From Pleurodeles waltl (lineage: Eukaryota; Chordata; Amphibia; Caudata; Salamandridae), in contig NC_090437.1 in assembly GCF_031143425.1 (NCBI RefSeq), positions 844,515,978-844,579,977 of the forward strand: a stretch of 64,000 nt of DNA. Direction: 5' to 3'. The translations under genes and the position numbers were made by a program. Positions 42,569 through 54,858 of the stretch are shown piece by piece. A model generated the notes under the pieces. That model saw nothing but the letters and a program-made list of their open reading frames with translations, had not been told where the DNA came from and ran no database searches. How positions within the stretch are numbered: position 1 is the stretch's first letter; every line of letters begins with the position of its first letter.

Positions 42569-45083
42569 TACAGTGTTGGACCTAACCCTTTCCACAGGGT
42601 CATTCCCCAAACGTTTTGCCTTCTCCTCCTAATTTTTCTGACCCTTTTTGGCTGACGTTATGACTCTAGGCACTTTGTCACTGATAATCATTGCTAAAGT
42701 ACATGTGCTCTCCCTTGTAAACTTTGTATGATTGGCCTATACCTGATTGGCACATTTGATTTACCTGTAAGTCCCTTGTACAGTGGTATCTATATACCCA
42801 GGGCCAGTAAAATAAATGCTACTAGTGTGCCTGCAGCCCTGCTTACGCCCGCCACTGAAGTAGCATTTCAAACCTGTCTCAAGCCTGCTAGCGCTGAACC
42901 TGCGTGCGCATTTTGCTGTCACAGGAACCTGGCATGTAAATCTACTTGCGAGGCCCAGAACTTTCCTTTTACTACTTGTAATTCACTCTTAAGGTAGGCC
43001 CTAGCTAGCCCTATGGGTAGGGTGCTAGGTGTGTAGAAGGCAGGACATGCGCCTAGTAGCATGGCCTGTCCTGGTAGTGACAAACAGCCTTCTCAGTGCT
43101 GTGAGTGCTGCCTTTTCATAGGATTACATTATGTCTAGAGGGTATTGTCTGATTTATGAGGGATAGCGTAGGCGTGTTTGGTATGGTTGTAATAGTAGTG
43201 AGAAATGCTGCTTCCTGGTGTAAGTGTTTTTTTAAATTACTATTACAGATATGCCACTTCTAGAAAGTGAGCATTTCTCTGTGCTTACAACTCTGGTGTT
43301 TTGCAGCTTGACTCCAGTCCACATCTGGGGAGAGTGACAGTTGGGCTTTGTGCATACTTCTCAGACAGCCTGTACACAGGGAGGGTGAAGGTGTCACAGA
43401 GGTGCATCAACATTTTGAATGGTCTGTCTGGGCTGAGAGAAGGGGGAATCGGGGCACACATGCATCTATAAAGGCTGTGCACGGCCTCAAACAAAACGGT
43501 CATTTACCCCCAACTGAGGTTTGGAGCCTGTGCTGGAGGAGAGAGGGGACACCCCCAGAACCAGTTGTAGCTGGTTGAAACCTCCTCATCTCTTCATTGG
43601 AAATGCTTTGCAAAACTGAGTATAAGTATAGGGGATTTTTCCCCACATTTGAGACATTAATGGACTACTGAACTGGACAGAATGCTGCTGGAAGTACTCA
43701 CCAAGAACCACCTTGGACTGCTGCTGCTGCTGACCTGTGACCTGCTGGGTCACTGGGATAAACTGCTGCTGACTGCATCCCTCTTGTGCTGGCCTGTTAG
43801 GCCCTGCTGCCTTGTGCCTGCTTGGTGTCTCCAGGGGCTGGGTGCTGTGGCCCCTGTCCCTTGTAAAAATGTGTTTCTCATTGCAAGGATCACTGCACCT
43901 AAAAGCTCCTGTTTTGGAGCAGAGTGTCTGAGAAGCACTTCTCTTTGTCCCATTATAGAGCTGGGAGTAGAGCTTTACGTATTTCCATAGTGCCTGGAGG
44001 ACGCAGTGTGTCGATTTCCTCAATTGCTGGGAGAGCGCTTGGTCCGAGGAAATAAATCATCCCCTCGACCTGGGCTCTTAAAAATTGCAACCCCCAGTGC
44101 TTTGGTAAGCGTGTTGTCATAAAGGGATTCACTACTGCGACCCGGGTGTTCTGATATTGAAGAGTAGGCTGGTGGTGCACTGTTGAACGTGCCCGTAAGG
44201 CACCAGAATGACAATGACAGCGCTCCTGTTAGTGCCACTGGGGTCCCGTGTCCTGAGAGGTGCCACCAGAGCACAAACTGGCTACTACTTGTGGGAACAT
44301 CACCGCCGTGGCCCAGAGAAGAGTGGGCCTGCCAGAGGTCTCCACAGCCATCTCCAGGAGGAGCGCGGCTGACAGATGGCGGTGTTGGCCTGTCCCCCAT
44401 CTTTCCAGCAGCTGCCTGGAGGACGTGGACAGTTGTCTACAATATCACAGGGCACGGGGGCAGAGAGGGAGTCCCGTTTCCCTCGGCCATTGCCCCAGGG
44501 GTGCAGACCCCCCACCATACTTAAGCCTGACTTCGGACCCCCCAGGAGGGTCAGTCGTGGCCTGTGGGGGGCCCCCAGATTCTCTAGCCACCTGTTTAGG
44601 CACGGGCCCATAAACAAAACCCCGAGGGGGTGCGTGCTGCCCCCCGCTGCCCTAAGATCATCAAACAGCCCCCCATTCTGCGCAGGAAGCACCGGAGGCC
44701 CCCTTTTTACCTCGCAGCACTAGACGTGCCTATTCCTCATAAAAACAGATACTTGCTGATGTGCCATATCTTTACCGATGTTCCTTTCTTGGGACTTTTA
44801 TGTTGATAAGGGGCATTATGTTTGATGACTTGCCATAAGTTTACTAATGTTCTTTTTATGCGCAGTTATGATGTGGTGTATTGTGTCAAGTGTGTTGTGT
44901 GCGTTGTGCAAACACTTTACACATTGCCTCCGGGTTAGGCCTGACTGCTCGTGCCAAGCTACCAAGGAGATGAGCAGGGGTTATCTTGGGTGTGTAACTC
45001 CCTCACCCTGACCAGAGTGGGTGGGTTCTGCCTGGCTTAGGTGCATAACCTAGCCAACCAGAAACCCATTTTCTAACATACAG
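42569..45083 (+). mobile_element. Solo LTR, 2505 bp, plus strand, with 5-bp TSD TACAG
   Basis: It runs from TGTTGGACC at 42574 to TTCTAACA at 45078. TACAG flanks it exactly at 42569-42573 and 45079-45083. The first 700 bp and the last 200 bp are collinear with 17112-19240. The middle, with a GC-rich block at 44180-44720, differs and is open in several frames by composition only. Confidence 0.88.
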
Positions 45084-45317
45084 TATCTGTGACTCTTTGC
45101 AGGGATGGCCTGTTTTGCTAGGCACCCTGTACAGTTGTACTGGGAAGTGTGAGGTAGAGACTTGATTTACACATGTGTGCAGCTAACTCTTGGTTCTGAT
45201 GCTGGGTTGCCATCAGGTCATCGTCCCTCTACATAAGAGGCTTACTTGTTTCTAACTAGTGTCTGTAGGCATACTCAGTCATTGGTACAAGTCTGTTAGA
45301 GGACCAAATTCATACCG
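45084..45317. other. Unassigned interval
   Basis: Nothing recognised. Confidence 0.3.
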
Positions 45318-45620
45318 GGATACACCTATGGGTTTATTTACAAGCAGCTTTCAGGGCCTTGTAGATATGAAGTATGGTAACGTAGCGCAAGTCGCTGTGT
45401 GGCCTTACTCTACATCAAAGAGGCATTCCATGGATGTTGCGGTGGGTGTTCCCATGTGACACCCATGGATCTTGACGCATTACCAAGGAGAAGCGTGAGG
45501 GAGGCACAACAAGGAGAAATTACATTATTTCCCTTTGTTTTGCCTCTTTCTATGTGTGCTGCGTTCTGCAACACACATAGTAAGAATAATTCACCTCCAG
45601 TGATTTTTATTGTGCAGAAA
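45318..45620. mobile_element. Non-autonomous DNA element, second copy of the 16.2-kb family
   Basis: It starts GGGTTTATTTACAAGC and contains 'ggtgttcccatgtgacaccc' (hairpin) and 'tatgtgtgctgcgttctgca'. The second half of the element is missing. Confidence 0.55.
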
Positions 45621-46447
45621 CGGATTACTGTCATGCCTGGTCAATCTCTTAGTTTGCTCACATTCAAGTCAGAAGACATTTTACATCAACCAGCTATAAA
45701 GATATTTTAACACTTTCTGTTGCTAGGCACTAGCATTGTTCAGCATCAGAAGTGCTACATCTCACTTATAATTTCTATTAATAAAGCATTGCCAATAAGG
45801 GTGTGGGAATTCTGAAAGCAGTTGTAAGGTGTACAATGATTAAATATACTACCACTCAGACTAAAAGTAATAGGGATGGGGATAACACTGTACTGTCTAT
45901 TCTATACTCACTGAAAATTTGTCTTCCTTAAGCAGTCCAAAGCAGAAGTGTTTGTCATAGGGACTGGTTATAAAAAAACACACATATTTGTGCTGTAATC
46001 AATGTAAAATATTCAAAGCATAATGTGGCAAAGTGTATTTTCTTTTATGGCCACCCCTATTTTTGTGGTCCATTGCTGGTGGTTTTTTAATGCATTTTTT
46101 TCTGACCCCTACCACAAGGTAAAATGGCTAATCACCAATTGGCATGATAAATTTTCCAGTAAGGCCACCGTACATGGTGTATAGAAATTCACTAATTTTG
46201 TTCAAAGTTAAAAATCACCTGTGGACTGCACTGCCTAGAGTACCATTCACTGGGCTGAAAACATGGCTTCGGACCTAAATATGCAGCCTGACTCCTGCTG
46301 TTTTTAAACCTACAGGCAGATCTATCAAAATATACCTTTATGACAGGTGGGAAGAACAACTTTTATATATTAGGTAAGTGACCCCATGCAGGCCTTTAAG
46401 GCCACAAGGTAGAGGGCCTGGCATTTAAAAGTGGAGCATGTAAGAAT
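45621..46447. other. Unassigned DNA
   Basis: No gene or repeat recognised. Confidence 0.35.
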
Positions 46448-47146
46448 TTAGGGTCAGATGTAGGAATCTGCCAAATTGCGACTTGCAATTTGCGAGTCCC
46501 TGCGACTCGCAAATTGCAAGTCGCAATTTGGGATGCAGAAAGGTGTCTGAGACACCTTCTGCGAGTCGCTATGGGGTCGCAAAGACCCGCCTCATTAATA
46601 TTAATGAGGTGGGTCGCAATTTGCGACCCCATAGCGACTCAGGGCACTCACGGCGATGGAGGCCTGCTGGGAACAGCAGACCTCCACATCCGTGACTGCT
46701 TTTAAATAAAGCTGTTTTTTTTTTCAAAGTGCAACCCGTTTTCCTTAAAGGAAAACGAGCTGTAGTTTGAAAAATAAACCGAAACCTTTTGTTTCGGTAT
46801 TTTTCAGGGCAGGTAGTGGTCCATTGGACCACTGCCTGTTCTGAAAAAATTATTATTAGGTCCAGTCACAAAGGGGAAGGGGTCCCATGGGGACCCCTTC
46901 CCGTTTACGAGTGGGTTACCATCCACTTCAAGTGGATGGTAACTGCGAGTCCATTGGAATTGCATACCACTGCGACTCGCAAATAGGAAGGGAACACCCC
47001 TTCCTATTTGCGACTCGGAAATGCATTTTGCGAGTCGGTTCCGACTCGCAAAATGCATTTCTGCATACCAGATGGGGTTTAGCGACTCACAAACTGCGTT
47101 TTTCGCCATTTGCGAGTCGCTAAACCTTTCCTACATCTGGCCCTTA
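46448..47146. mobile_element. Harbinger-type MITE built as a chain of hairpins, TSD TTA
   Basis: GGGTCAGATGTAGGAA at 46451 and its near-perfect inverse TTCCTACATCTGGCCC ending at 47143 are the terminal repeats. TTA flanks both sides (46448-46450, 47144-47146). The ends match those of the Harbinger element at 58117-60955, which could supply the transposase family. The interior consists of about ten successive palindromes, with centres near 46504, 46595, 46660, 46753, 46784, 46830, 46885, 46927, 46993 and 47041. Confidence 0.92.
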
Positions 47147-47597
47147 ATGTTTGCAAGTTCATACAGTGACTAGACCCAAAACGCTATTTTCGCTGTTATG
47201 GATGTAACCAATTCTATGAAGAAAAAGCTAAGGTACAGTTAATATGTTAACTCTGTATAATGGGTTTGGAATAAGCAACAGAGCTAGTTCAACCAATGTT
47301 TTTATATTTATTACAAATCCAATTCAATTGGGAAGTTGGATTTTTGATAAATACACATGAACAGTAATTTTTAAAAGTGTATAATTTCCCTGTCTGAAGC
47401 CCCCATTGACTAATCAACATTTGGTTGATCTAAAATGACCTGTCAGGTCTGCAGTGTTCTCAGGGCAGAGACAAGAGACAAAGGTTTGGTCCTGACAAGA
47501 TGGTTTGAGGGACGAATGTGACTTAGCTTAGTTCAAGCAGAGCAGCTTAGGAGTGTCCAGGAACTTCATTGTCTTACAAGGGAATGGGGAACACCAG
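47147..47597. other. Unassigned interval
   Basis: Nothing recognised. Confidence 0.3.
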
Positions 47598-47690
47598 TGT
47601 TATATCTGTCAGCCATAGGGTGGTCTTCTCCCAAATGTTTTGCCTCCACCCTCTAATTTTTCTGAATTCATTTTTCAGAAATAAAGCCCT
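47598..47690 (+). mobile_element. Possible LTR 5' fragment of the 17.1-kb family
   Basis: TGTTATATC followed by 'agggtggtcttctcccaaat' and 'gttttgcctc' resembles the start of the solo LTRs. Similarity fades after about 90 bp. Confidence 0.4.
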
Positions 47691-48403
47691 TAATCTCTGG
47701 GGTCTCCGGAGCAGAACTCAAAAATCATCAGTGGGGAAGGTAGCAGGTTTTGGTCAAATAGTGCTCCACATTGTTGCATAACCACTGGACGAGGTCTCAG
47801 TGAATCAGTTGAGTTTTGGCAGAAATGTTCCAAACTGGAGAAATTTGAATTTCAGTCACAGAAGGTCTTTCGCTAGCATGTTAGTTCTTGCACCTCTGCC
47901 CGGTGTAGATTTTTATCTTTGGACCAAGTAACTTTTTTGGATTTTGGATTACTCCAGTGGGACTAAGATGCAGGCTGTAGACGAAGAGGGCTCCACGAGG
48001 ATGGATACAATTTCCACAAACTTACACTGCATCAGATTTGCTGCTGAAGAGAAAAAACGTTTGAAGCAACTTGAATATTTGGCAAAGCACCTTTGTAGGG
48101 CTTGGAAGTTTGGTCCCAGTCCGGTTCTCAGACCAAATAGTTGGGAAAAAGATTTTTAGAAAGAGTACACTTTGACATCAGTCAACAGTCCTGGACCTTG
48201 TAGACAGCAATCGGCAGTCAAGCCTTACTCCAGCAGAGGTCAGCAGCAGGGTCTTGAGGATGCCTAGTTGTAACTGATCACCTGAAATGCACAAAAAGGC
48301 CTCTTTAAATTAGTTTTGTCCTTGTAGCTCAAATAGGTCAGTATTAAGACCCTTGGAGATTCTTTGTCCAGGTTACAAGAGGGGGACCAGGTCCACAGAC
48401 ACA
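47691..48403. other. Unassigned DNA
   Basis: It may belong to one repeat with 48906-49650, interrupted by the hairpin element, but I cannot show the join. Confidence 0.3.
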
Positions 48404-48905
48404 GGGGGTCATTCCAACCCAGGCTGGCGGTGCTTCCCTGCCCATCTCCGCGGTCAGAAAAGGGGATCCGGCGGTTTCCCGCCGGATTTCCCCTGTCTGG
48501 GCTGAATCTCCATGGCGGCGCTGCAAGCAGCGCCGCCATGGAGATTCCGACCCCCTTCCCGCCACCCTGTTTCTGGCGGTTTTTACCGCCAGGAACAGGA
48601 TGGCGGGAACGGGTGTCGTGGGCCCCTGGGGGCCCCTGCACTGCCCATACCACTGGCCCTAACTGGGCCCCAGCATGATTTTCACTGTCTGCTTAGCAGA
48701 CAGTGAAAATCGCGACAGGTGCAACTGCACCCGTCGCACCCCTGCAACACCGCCGGCTCCTTTCAGAGCCGGCCTCTGTGTTGCAGGGCCTTTCCCGCTG
48801 GGCCGGCGGGCGCTCCTTTGGCAGGCGCCCGCCAGCCCAGCGGGAAAGCCAGAATGGCCGCCGCGGTCTTTTGACCGCGGTGCGGCCAGATGGCGGTGAC
48901 CGCAT
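48404..48905. mobile_element. GC-rich hairpin-chain element
   Basis: It begins GGGGGTCATTCCAACCC. Successive perfect or near-perfect hairpins follow: CCGGCGG...CCGCCGG near 48475; TCTCCATGGCGGCGCTGC and its inverse around 48527; CCTGTTTCTGGCGG...CCGCCAGGAACAGG near 48580; GATTTTCACTGTCTGC...GCAGACAGTGAAAATC around 48692; GCCGGCTC...GAGCCGGC near 48760; TTTCCCGCTGGGC...GCCCAGCGGGAAA across 48790-48846; and CCGCGGTC...GACCGCGG near 48868. The expected inverted right terminus is missing, so the copy is 3' truncated or the boundary is unrecognised. Confidence 0.8.
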
Positions 48906-49659
48906 GGATTGTTCCATAGCTCCAAAAGTGATCCAAAGAGGGGACTGTGGGTGCCACATTTCTGCTCAGTGCCAGCCTGCATAAGGGGGAAACTCATGGC
49001 CACTCCCTAACCAATGGGGTAAAAGTTTTCAGAGGTGACCCTGCCCACTTTTCCAGCACATTCTTTTTTTTGTCTTGCAAATAATCTGATAGGGCCCCTC
49101 TCTAACCAAGGCCGACATGGCAGAACCTTTCTTCCCTTGTGCAGTGCTTCTGTGCCCACCTACCAGTGTGGCCAGGGAAATGAGCAACCCTTTCTCTTTG
49201 GGCACTCACAATCACTTCAGTAAAAAGCTCCTCTCTAGGTAGGCATGGTGCCTGCCTTGCTAGAGGGACAAAGGAAGAGGGTAGGCCCAGTGATAGCTAC
49301 ATCTGCCTGTGACAGGGCCCCTTTGAAGACAATTATGTTCCTGGACGCAGTCCGGATGGCCAGCCTGCCACAGAAACAGACCACCTCTCCACACCCAAGG
49401 CCTTTAATCAGCCCCGGAAACAAGTTCACAACTCATCAAGTCAAGTATCCAGCTCTTGGGTAAACACTGGAAGCTCATGCAAATGGACTTCTTTAGGCAG
49501 GTAACACAGTACCTGTTCTAAACTATTTGTTGCAAATCTGTCTTTGCCAATGAATTGGGGTTGTTCTAGATATTTTAAAAAGTCCAGGAAAAACTCTGCA
49601 AGTGTTCTGTAATCAGAGATAGCAATATTAAATGTTAGTTTTGTATCCCAGTGCCTTCC
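48906..49659. other. Unassigned DNA
   Basis: No gene recognised. Confidence 0.3.
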
Positions 49660-50155
49660 TATCAACTTCTAACCCTGCAACAGTGAAAACATCCTTTTGG
49701 GTCTTTTTGCTGTACCAAATTGTTCAACATTAAAACTTTACATGCCCTACTCTGACGTACCATGCACCCTGCCTTAATGAGCAGTAAGGTCGACTTAAGG
49801 GTTACATTAATATGTAAAGGTGGGCTCATGCCTGTCAAAAAGGGTTTCTTTGCACAGGTCAAATTCATAGTTTAAACCTGCACAGTCAGTCTACCAGTGG
49901 CAGGCCTGCAGTCATATTTCCATTCCCCTATTGTGGATGGCACAATGAGTGCTGCAGTCCACAGGTGACATTTATCTTAGAGTGGGTACATTTTAGGTAC
50001 CATATACTAGGGACTTATTGGTAAGTTAAATATCCCAAAAAGGGGAATGCCAATTTCATCATCGCAGTTTATCAGGGGTAAAGTGCACAGAGATCTACAG
50101 CTTGGAATACCAGTCATGGCAACAATTGAGGACCCCCTTATAACAGCACTGACTA
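49660..50155 (-). mobile_element. LTR fragment of the 17.1-kb family, minus strand
   Basis: The minus-strand start TGTTATAAGGGGG is at 50155. 'agtggcaggcctgcagtca', 'gagtgctgcag' and 'tactagggacttattggtaa' align with 17112-19240. The distal part is missing. Confidence 0.65.
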
Positions 50156-52884
50156 TTAGGGTTGCCCGAAGATTGGCCATGGTGTCTTCATGAAGTAGGG
50201 AGAGCAAATGAAGACAGTTTAAAAGAATGAGCTTATGGTATGTCCTCATGAAGAATATCTAAGAAAACATGTCTCAAAGTAATGTAGTATGGGATCATAA
50301 GTGTTCATATCCCAGGCAGCTCATTCCCTCTTTTGCATCTGAGACCTTTGGTATGGGGGTATTTCACAGATTTACTTTTGGAAGATATGATACGAAACAT
50401 GTAAGAGGACTACTAATCATTTTGTAAATCAATTGCTCATTCTATGGAATAGGTATGGGAAAATATTTCCTCTGCATTTGCCAGAATTTTGTAGTAGCTG
50501 TGGATTTTCAACTTCTGCTGACGAGGAAGATTAAGGAGGGTAGGAGTGTGGACTAAAATATGTTAATCAAAGGGGGAGCAGTAGGTTCTACTGTTGGAGA
50601 GGTTACGTGCTTCAATTTGGATTTTGCTTGCCTTCATTATGCACCATTTGGCTCCCTTGAGGTCATGGTTGTCCTCAAACAGTGACTTTAGACATATCGA
50701 AGCAAAAGAAAAAGCTCTGCTGAGTGTCATAGGCCTACTTGAATTTGGGTCCCAAGGTTGTGTCATGAGGTTACTTTAGCTATTACACAGGCATGTTATT
50801 TTAGCCTAGACCTGCAGCTTGTTCCCTTTACCTCCTAAGCATGCATTTTTATTTGTAAAAATATTTTAGCAGAGGCATTTCTTTAGTGGAGATGTTTTTA
50901 TTATTTTATATGCTTGTCCATTTTCAAAGACTTCTATTATTCTTTTCTCTGCACAGCATGTTCATTCTGTGCTGTAGTCAAGGTTGTACGTCATAAGTTA
51001 TGAATTATTGCTGCTATAAAGCGTTCATCATGTCCTCAACTCTTATACACAGAAATATATGCATTGCCACGTCAGGGCAGTTTTCTCAGAACACCAGATG
51101 TTTTATTATAAAACACCTCACTGCCCCCTACACGATGGAGGGGAATTCCAACCAGTTCCCATCATACACTGCATGTTGCCTTTGCAGTTTCTCTAGAGGC
51201 TTACACTGCCATGCTCTTTTAGAGAACCTTAGTAGTGCAGGTAGGGATTTTAGAGAGATTGTTGTGGCAGTATGGTGGGACTTTTCCTATGTTTCACTTT
51301 TCGCGTCACTGCCTTGCTTTTATTATGTCTTATCATTCTTATAATCATAAGATATGCCTTTTTACATAGAGTGCAGTTGATTCAATAAAATTTATTGAAC
51401 CTAGAACTGCTTCTGTTTTGCCTTTGTATGTGTGACACATATGTGACTGAGAAAAAAGGGGTAGGATATGTTCCACAACGACTTCCATGAGAAATCTAGA
51501 TGACATGCTGAGGACTGTCACAAATCACCTTTTACTCTTTGGTACTGGTGAGGTGCTGCCAGCTGGCCCGAAGGGTTAGGTCAACAGCTGCCACACTGTG
51601 CAGGATCAGACCCAGTCCCCCGTGCTCAGTGGTGCAGCTGTCTCATTATTATAACAACAGTCTTTAGGACAGTTGATTACCCTTTTAGTCTTGCCCTTGC
51701 TTTTAAGTCACCAAACCAGTTCTGACCTCTTTTACTTTGTGTATCCCCAGTGACACAGAATAACTTTGTGGGTGAGGAACCAGTAGTTGTTCCAAGATTG
51801 CTCTTCCCATGAAGTAATATACCATGCAGAACTTGCCAGTACTAAGAGTGAGACTTGGCGATACAATGTAGCTTCAAGCAGGCAGATGGTAAATATAATG
51901 ATGTTATTTCCAAGGGCATAATACCCCTGTTCAACACTTGCTAAAACATTCAAGCCCTGCAGTGCATTGAAATCGCTGAGGCAGTCTGGGTAGTGTTCAG
52001 TTTCACATGCTGTGTGTAATGTGATGGTTCCAAGCACTACTGCAAACATCTTCTCAGGCACTCCTTTATCACCCTCCCACAAAACAGCATGTTGTGGCTC
52101 CTCGTGACCTTGTGGCCATCTCTGGGCACCACATAGTTCTACTCATACACCAAAGCAATACTTATGACCTCGCATTATGTATACCAATAAATAGCAATGT
52201 CTGGAAGTGATATGTAATTAAATGACAACAAATAATCACACCAGTTAATGATAATAGATTCATAGTGGTCTCTGTCAAAAGTCTTAAAATTATCTCATGT
52301 GTCGGATGATTTACAACATTTGTAATTGTATCTGTTCAATTAAGGTTAAGGTTATGAGCGTTGTACTTGGTGTGCAAGTTATGTTTGTATGGCTATTTTG
52401 TGAAATATGTATAGTGCTCCTAACCATAGCTTGAAAATGTCAGTGTTTGGTTTTATTTCATAACCAACACTGCACTTTAATTGTGTTTTTAAGTGAATGT
52501 GTGTGTGTGCATGTGTTGGAAGTGAAAATAAATGTGGCCCAATAACACGTTTTTTAAAACAACTGCACTAATAAACAAACAATTGCACATATATTATTTC
52601 AGTGCAAAGGTAAAACATCAGTTTACTACTACAGTACACCACAATTTCCATTAGCAACACACTTTGTATTGCTTTTTGGATTGTATGTAACAATTACTTT
52701 ACACAGATATTTGTCTCCAAACTTTTCTAATGTAACAAGGTCTCTTCAGTGTGGGTTTACCATACTACACAAATGTAAACATGTGCACACTTATGTATCT
52801 TTTTTAAAAACAATTACACATTAAATAATGCTATGACAAACTGTGGATCCACTGGGGTAAACCTTTGACCCAGCAGTTGATCTA
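50156..52884. other. Unassigned DNA, no gene seen
   Basis: 2.7 kb without a recognisable gene or repeat. A 19-bp palindrome TTCAATAAAATTTATTGAA lies at 51371-51389. A 116-codon minus frame at 51732-52082 has no recognisable domain. Confidence 0.35.
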
Positions 52885-53360
52885 CTACTGTGCCATCATT
52901 TCAGAGTGATGGTTGCCTTGCCCCCATGGATTTCACACAGTCCCATATCTACAAAGGTTTTGTAATCCTGGGATTGCATGAAATCAATACGCCTGCCAGA
53001 AGATGGTGTATTGAGGAGGAAAATATTTTTTCTCCTCGTTATTTCCTCTTCCTATGTGTGCTGCAAACTGCAGCATACATAGAAAGAGGAAAATGTCTCA
53101 ATAGATTTTTTTTGTTCACGAAGGTATCCCCTCCTGCACAAAAACAATTCCCTCAATGAAGGCACCCTTGCACCATGGTGCAAGGGTACCTGCATTGGCA
53201 CTAAGCTGCCTTAAGTGTGCCAGTGCAAGGAAAGAGAATAAATGTTCCATATCGTTGTAAATATGGAGCATTTCTGCCCTCTCCTTTTCATGCAAGGCAG
53301 TGGGCAACTTTGCTTGCTGCCCTGCATGGAAATTTAGTAAATATGCACCTCAGAGTGGAG
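52885..53360. mobile_element. Non-autonomous DNA element, third copy of the 16.2-kb family
   Basis: A central TGTGTGCTGCAAACTGCAGCA palindrome, 'cctgcacaaaaacaattcc' and CTTGCACCATGGTGCAAG link it to 16233-16865. The right end TAGTAAATATGCACC is the inverse of that element's left end GGGGCTTATTTAC in diverged form. Confidence 0.65.
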
Positions 53361-53775
53361 CAAAGTTGGATTTTGAAGTGACAAGGGTACATTGCTACTG
53401 AGATGCATTCTTTGCCTTACCTCAATTAAGAGTTCTATATTTGAACTCTCAGATTTCTTCAGTACAGCAAGGCAGGAATTACCAATTTAAATTAATTTCA
53501 AATAATTGCTTTTACTCTAGAGCAAGTAAAATAAAATGTTTATGAAATAATTGAATATACTAATTATATTATCATTATTGGTATTTTTATTTTTAAAGAA
53601 TGTTTAGTATATTTATTCAAAGGTTATGTGTTTAATGATGGTATATTTTATATATCTAATAAAAAGTTTAAACATTGGATTTAATGTTTTCAAATAACTT
53701 GTACATTTAATATTATAATATTTAACTAATTTTCTATAATATTTAACACCAAAGAAATTCAAAATATGTATTTAA
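53361..53775. other. AT-rich unassigned DNA
   Basis: Very A+T-rich; nothing recognised. Confidence 0.4.
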
Positions 53776-54858
53776 TTAACCCCTTCGCTGCCAGGCCTTT
53801 TCCCCCTCCTGTGCCAGGCCTTTTTTTGGCTATTTGGGGCAGTTTGCGCCTAGGCCCTCATAACATTTTGTCCACATAAGCTAGCCAAGCCAAATTTGTG
53901 TCCTTTTTTTCCAACATCCTAGGGATTCTAGAGGTATGCAGACTTTTTGGGTTCCCCTGAAGGAGACCAGGAAATTAGCCAAAATACAGTGAAAAGTTAG
54001 TTTTTTTCAAAAAAATGGGAAAATGTGGCTGCAGAAGAAGGCTTGTGGTTTTTTCCCCTGAACATGGCATCAACAAAGCGTTTGCGGTGCGAAAATCACA
54101 AGCTTCCCAGCTTTCAGGAACAGGCAGACTTGAATCAGAAAACCCAATTTTTCAACACAAATTTGGCATTTTACTGGGACATACCCCATTTTTAAAAAAA
54201 TTTGTGCTTTCAGCCTCCTTCTAGTCAGTGACAGGAATGGGCATGAAACCAATGCTGGATCCCAGAAGCCTAAACATTTCTGAAAAGTAGACAAAATTCT
54301 GAATTCAGCAAGGGGTCATTTGTGTAGATCCTACAAGGGTTTCCTACAGAAAATAACAACTGAAAAAGAAAAATATTGAAATTGAGGTAAGAAAACATCA
54401 ATTTTTCTCTACGTTTTACTCTGTAACTTTTTCCTTCAATGTCAGATTTTCGAAAGCAATATACCGTTACGTCTGCTGGACTCCTCTGGTTGTGGGGATA
54501 GATAGGGCTTGTAGGTTCATCAAGAACCCTAGGTACCCAGAGCCAATAAATGAGCTGCACCCTGCAGTGCGTTTTCATTCTATACCGGGTATACAGCAAT
54601 TCATTTGCTGCAATATAAAGAGTGAAAAATAGCTATCAAGAAAACCTTTGTATTTCCAAAATGGGCACAAGATAAGGTGTTGAGGAGCAGTGGTTATTTG
54701 CACATCTCTGAATTCTGGGGTGACCATACTTGCATGTGAATTACAGGCCATTTCTCAAATAGATGTCTTTTTTACACACTCTCTTATATTTGGAAGGAAA
54801 AAATGTAGAGAAAGACAAGGGGCCATAACACTTGTTTTGCTAATCTATGTTCCCCCAA

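Noticed and set aside
44020..44723. Several overlapping 110-130-codon frames on both strands
   Set aside because: They lie in the GC-rich core of a solo LTR and lack homology; open in many frames because stop codons are rare there.
48364..48984. Open frames on both strands around 48.4-49.0 kb
   Set aside because: They overlap the GC-rich hairpin chain, where inverted repeats generate mirrored frames.
51732..52082. 116-codon minus-strand frame
   Set aside because: No recognisable domain and no splice or promoter context.
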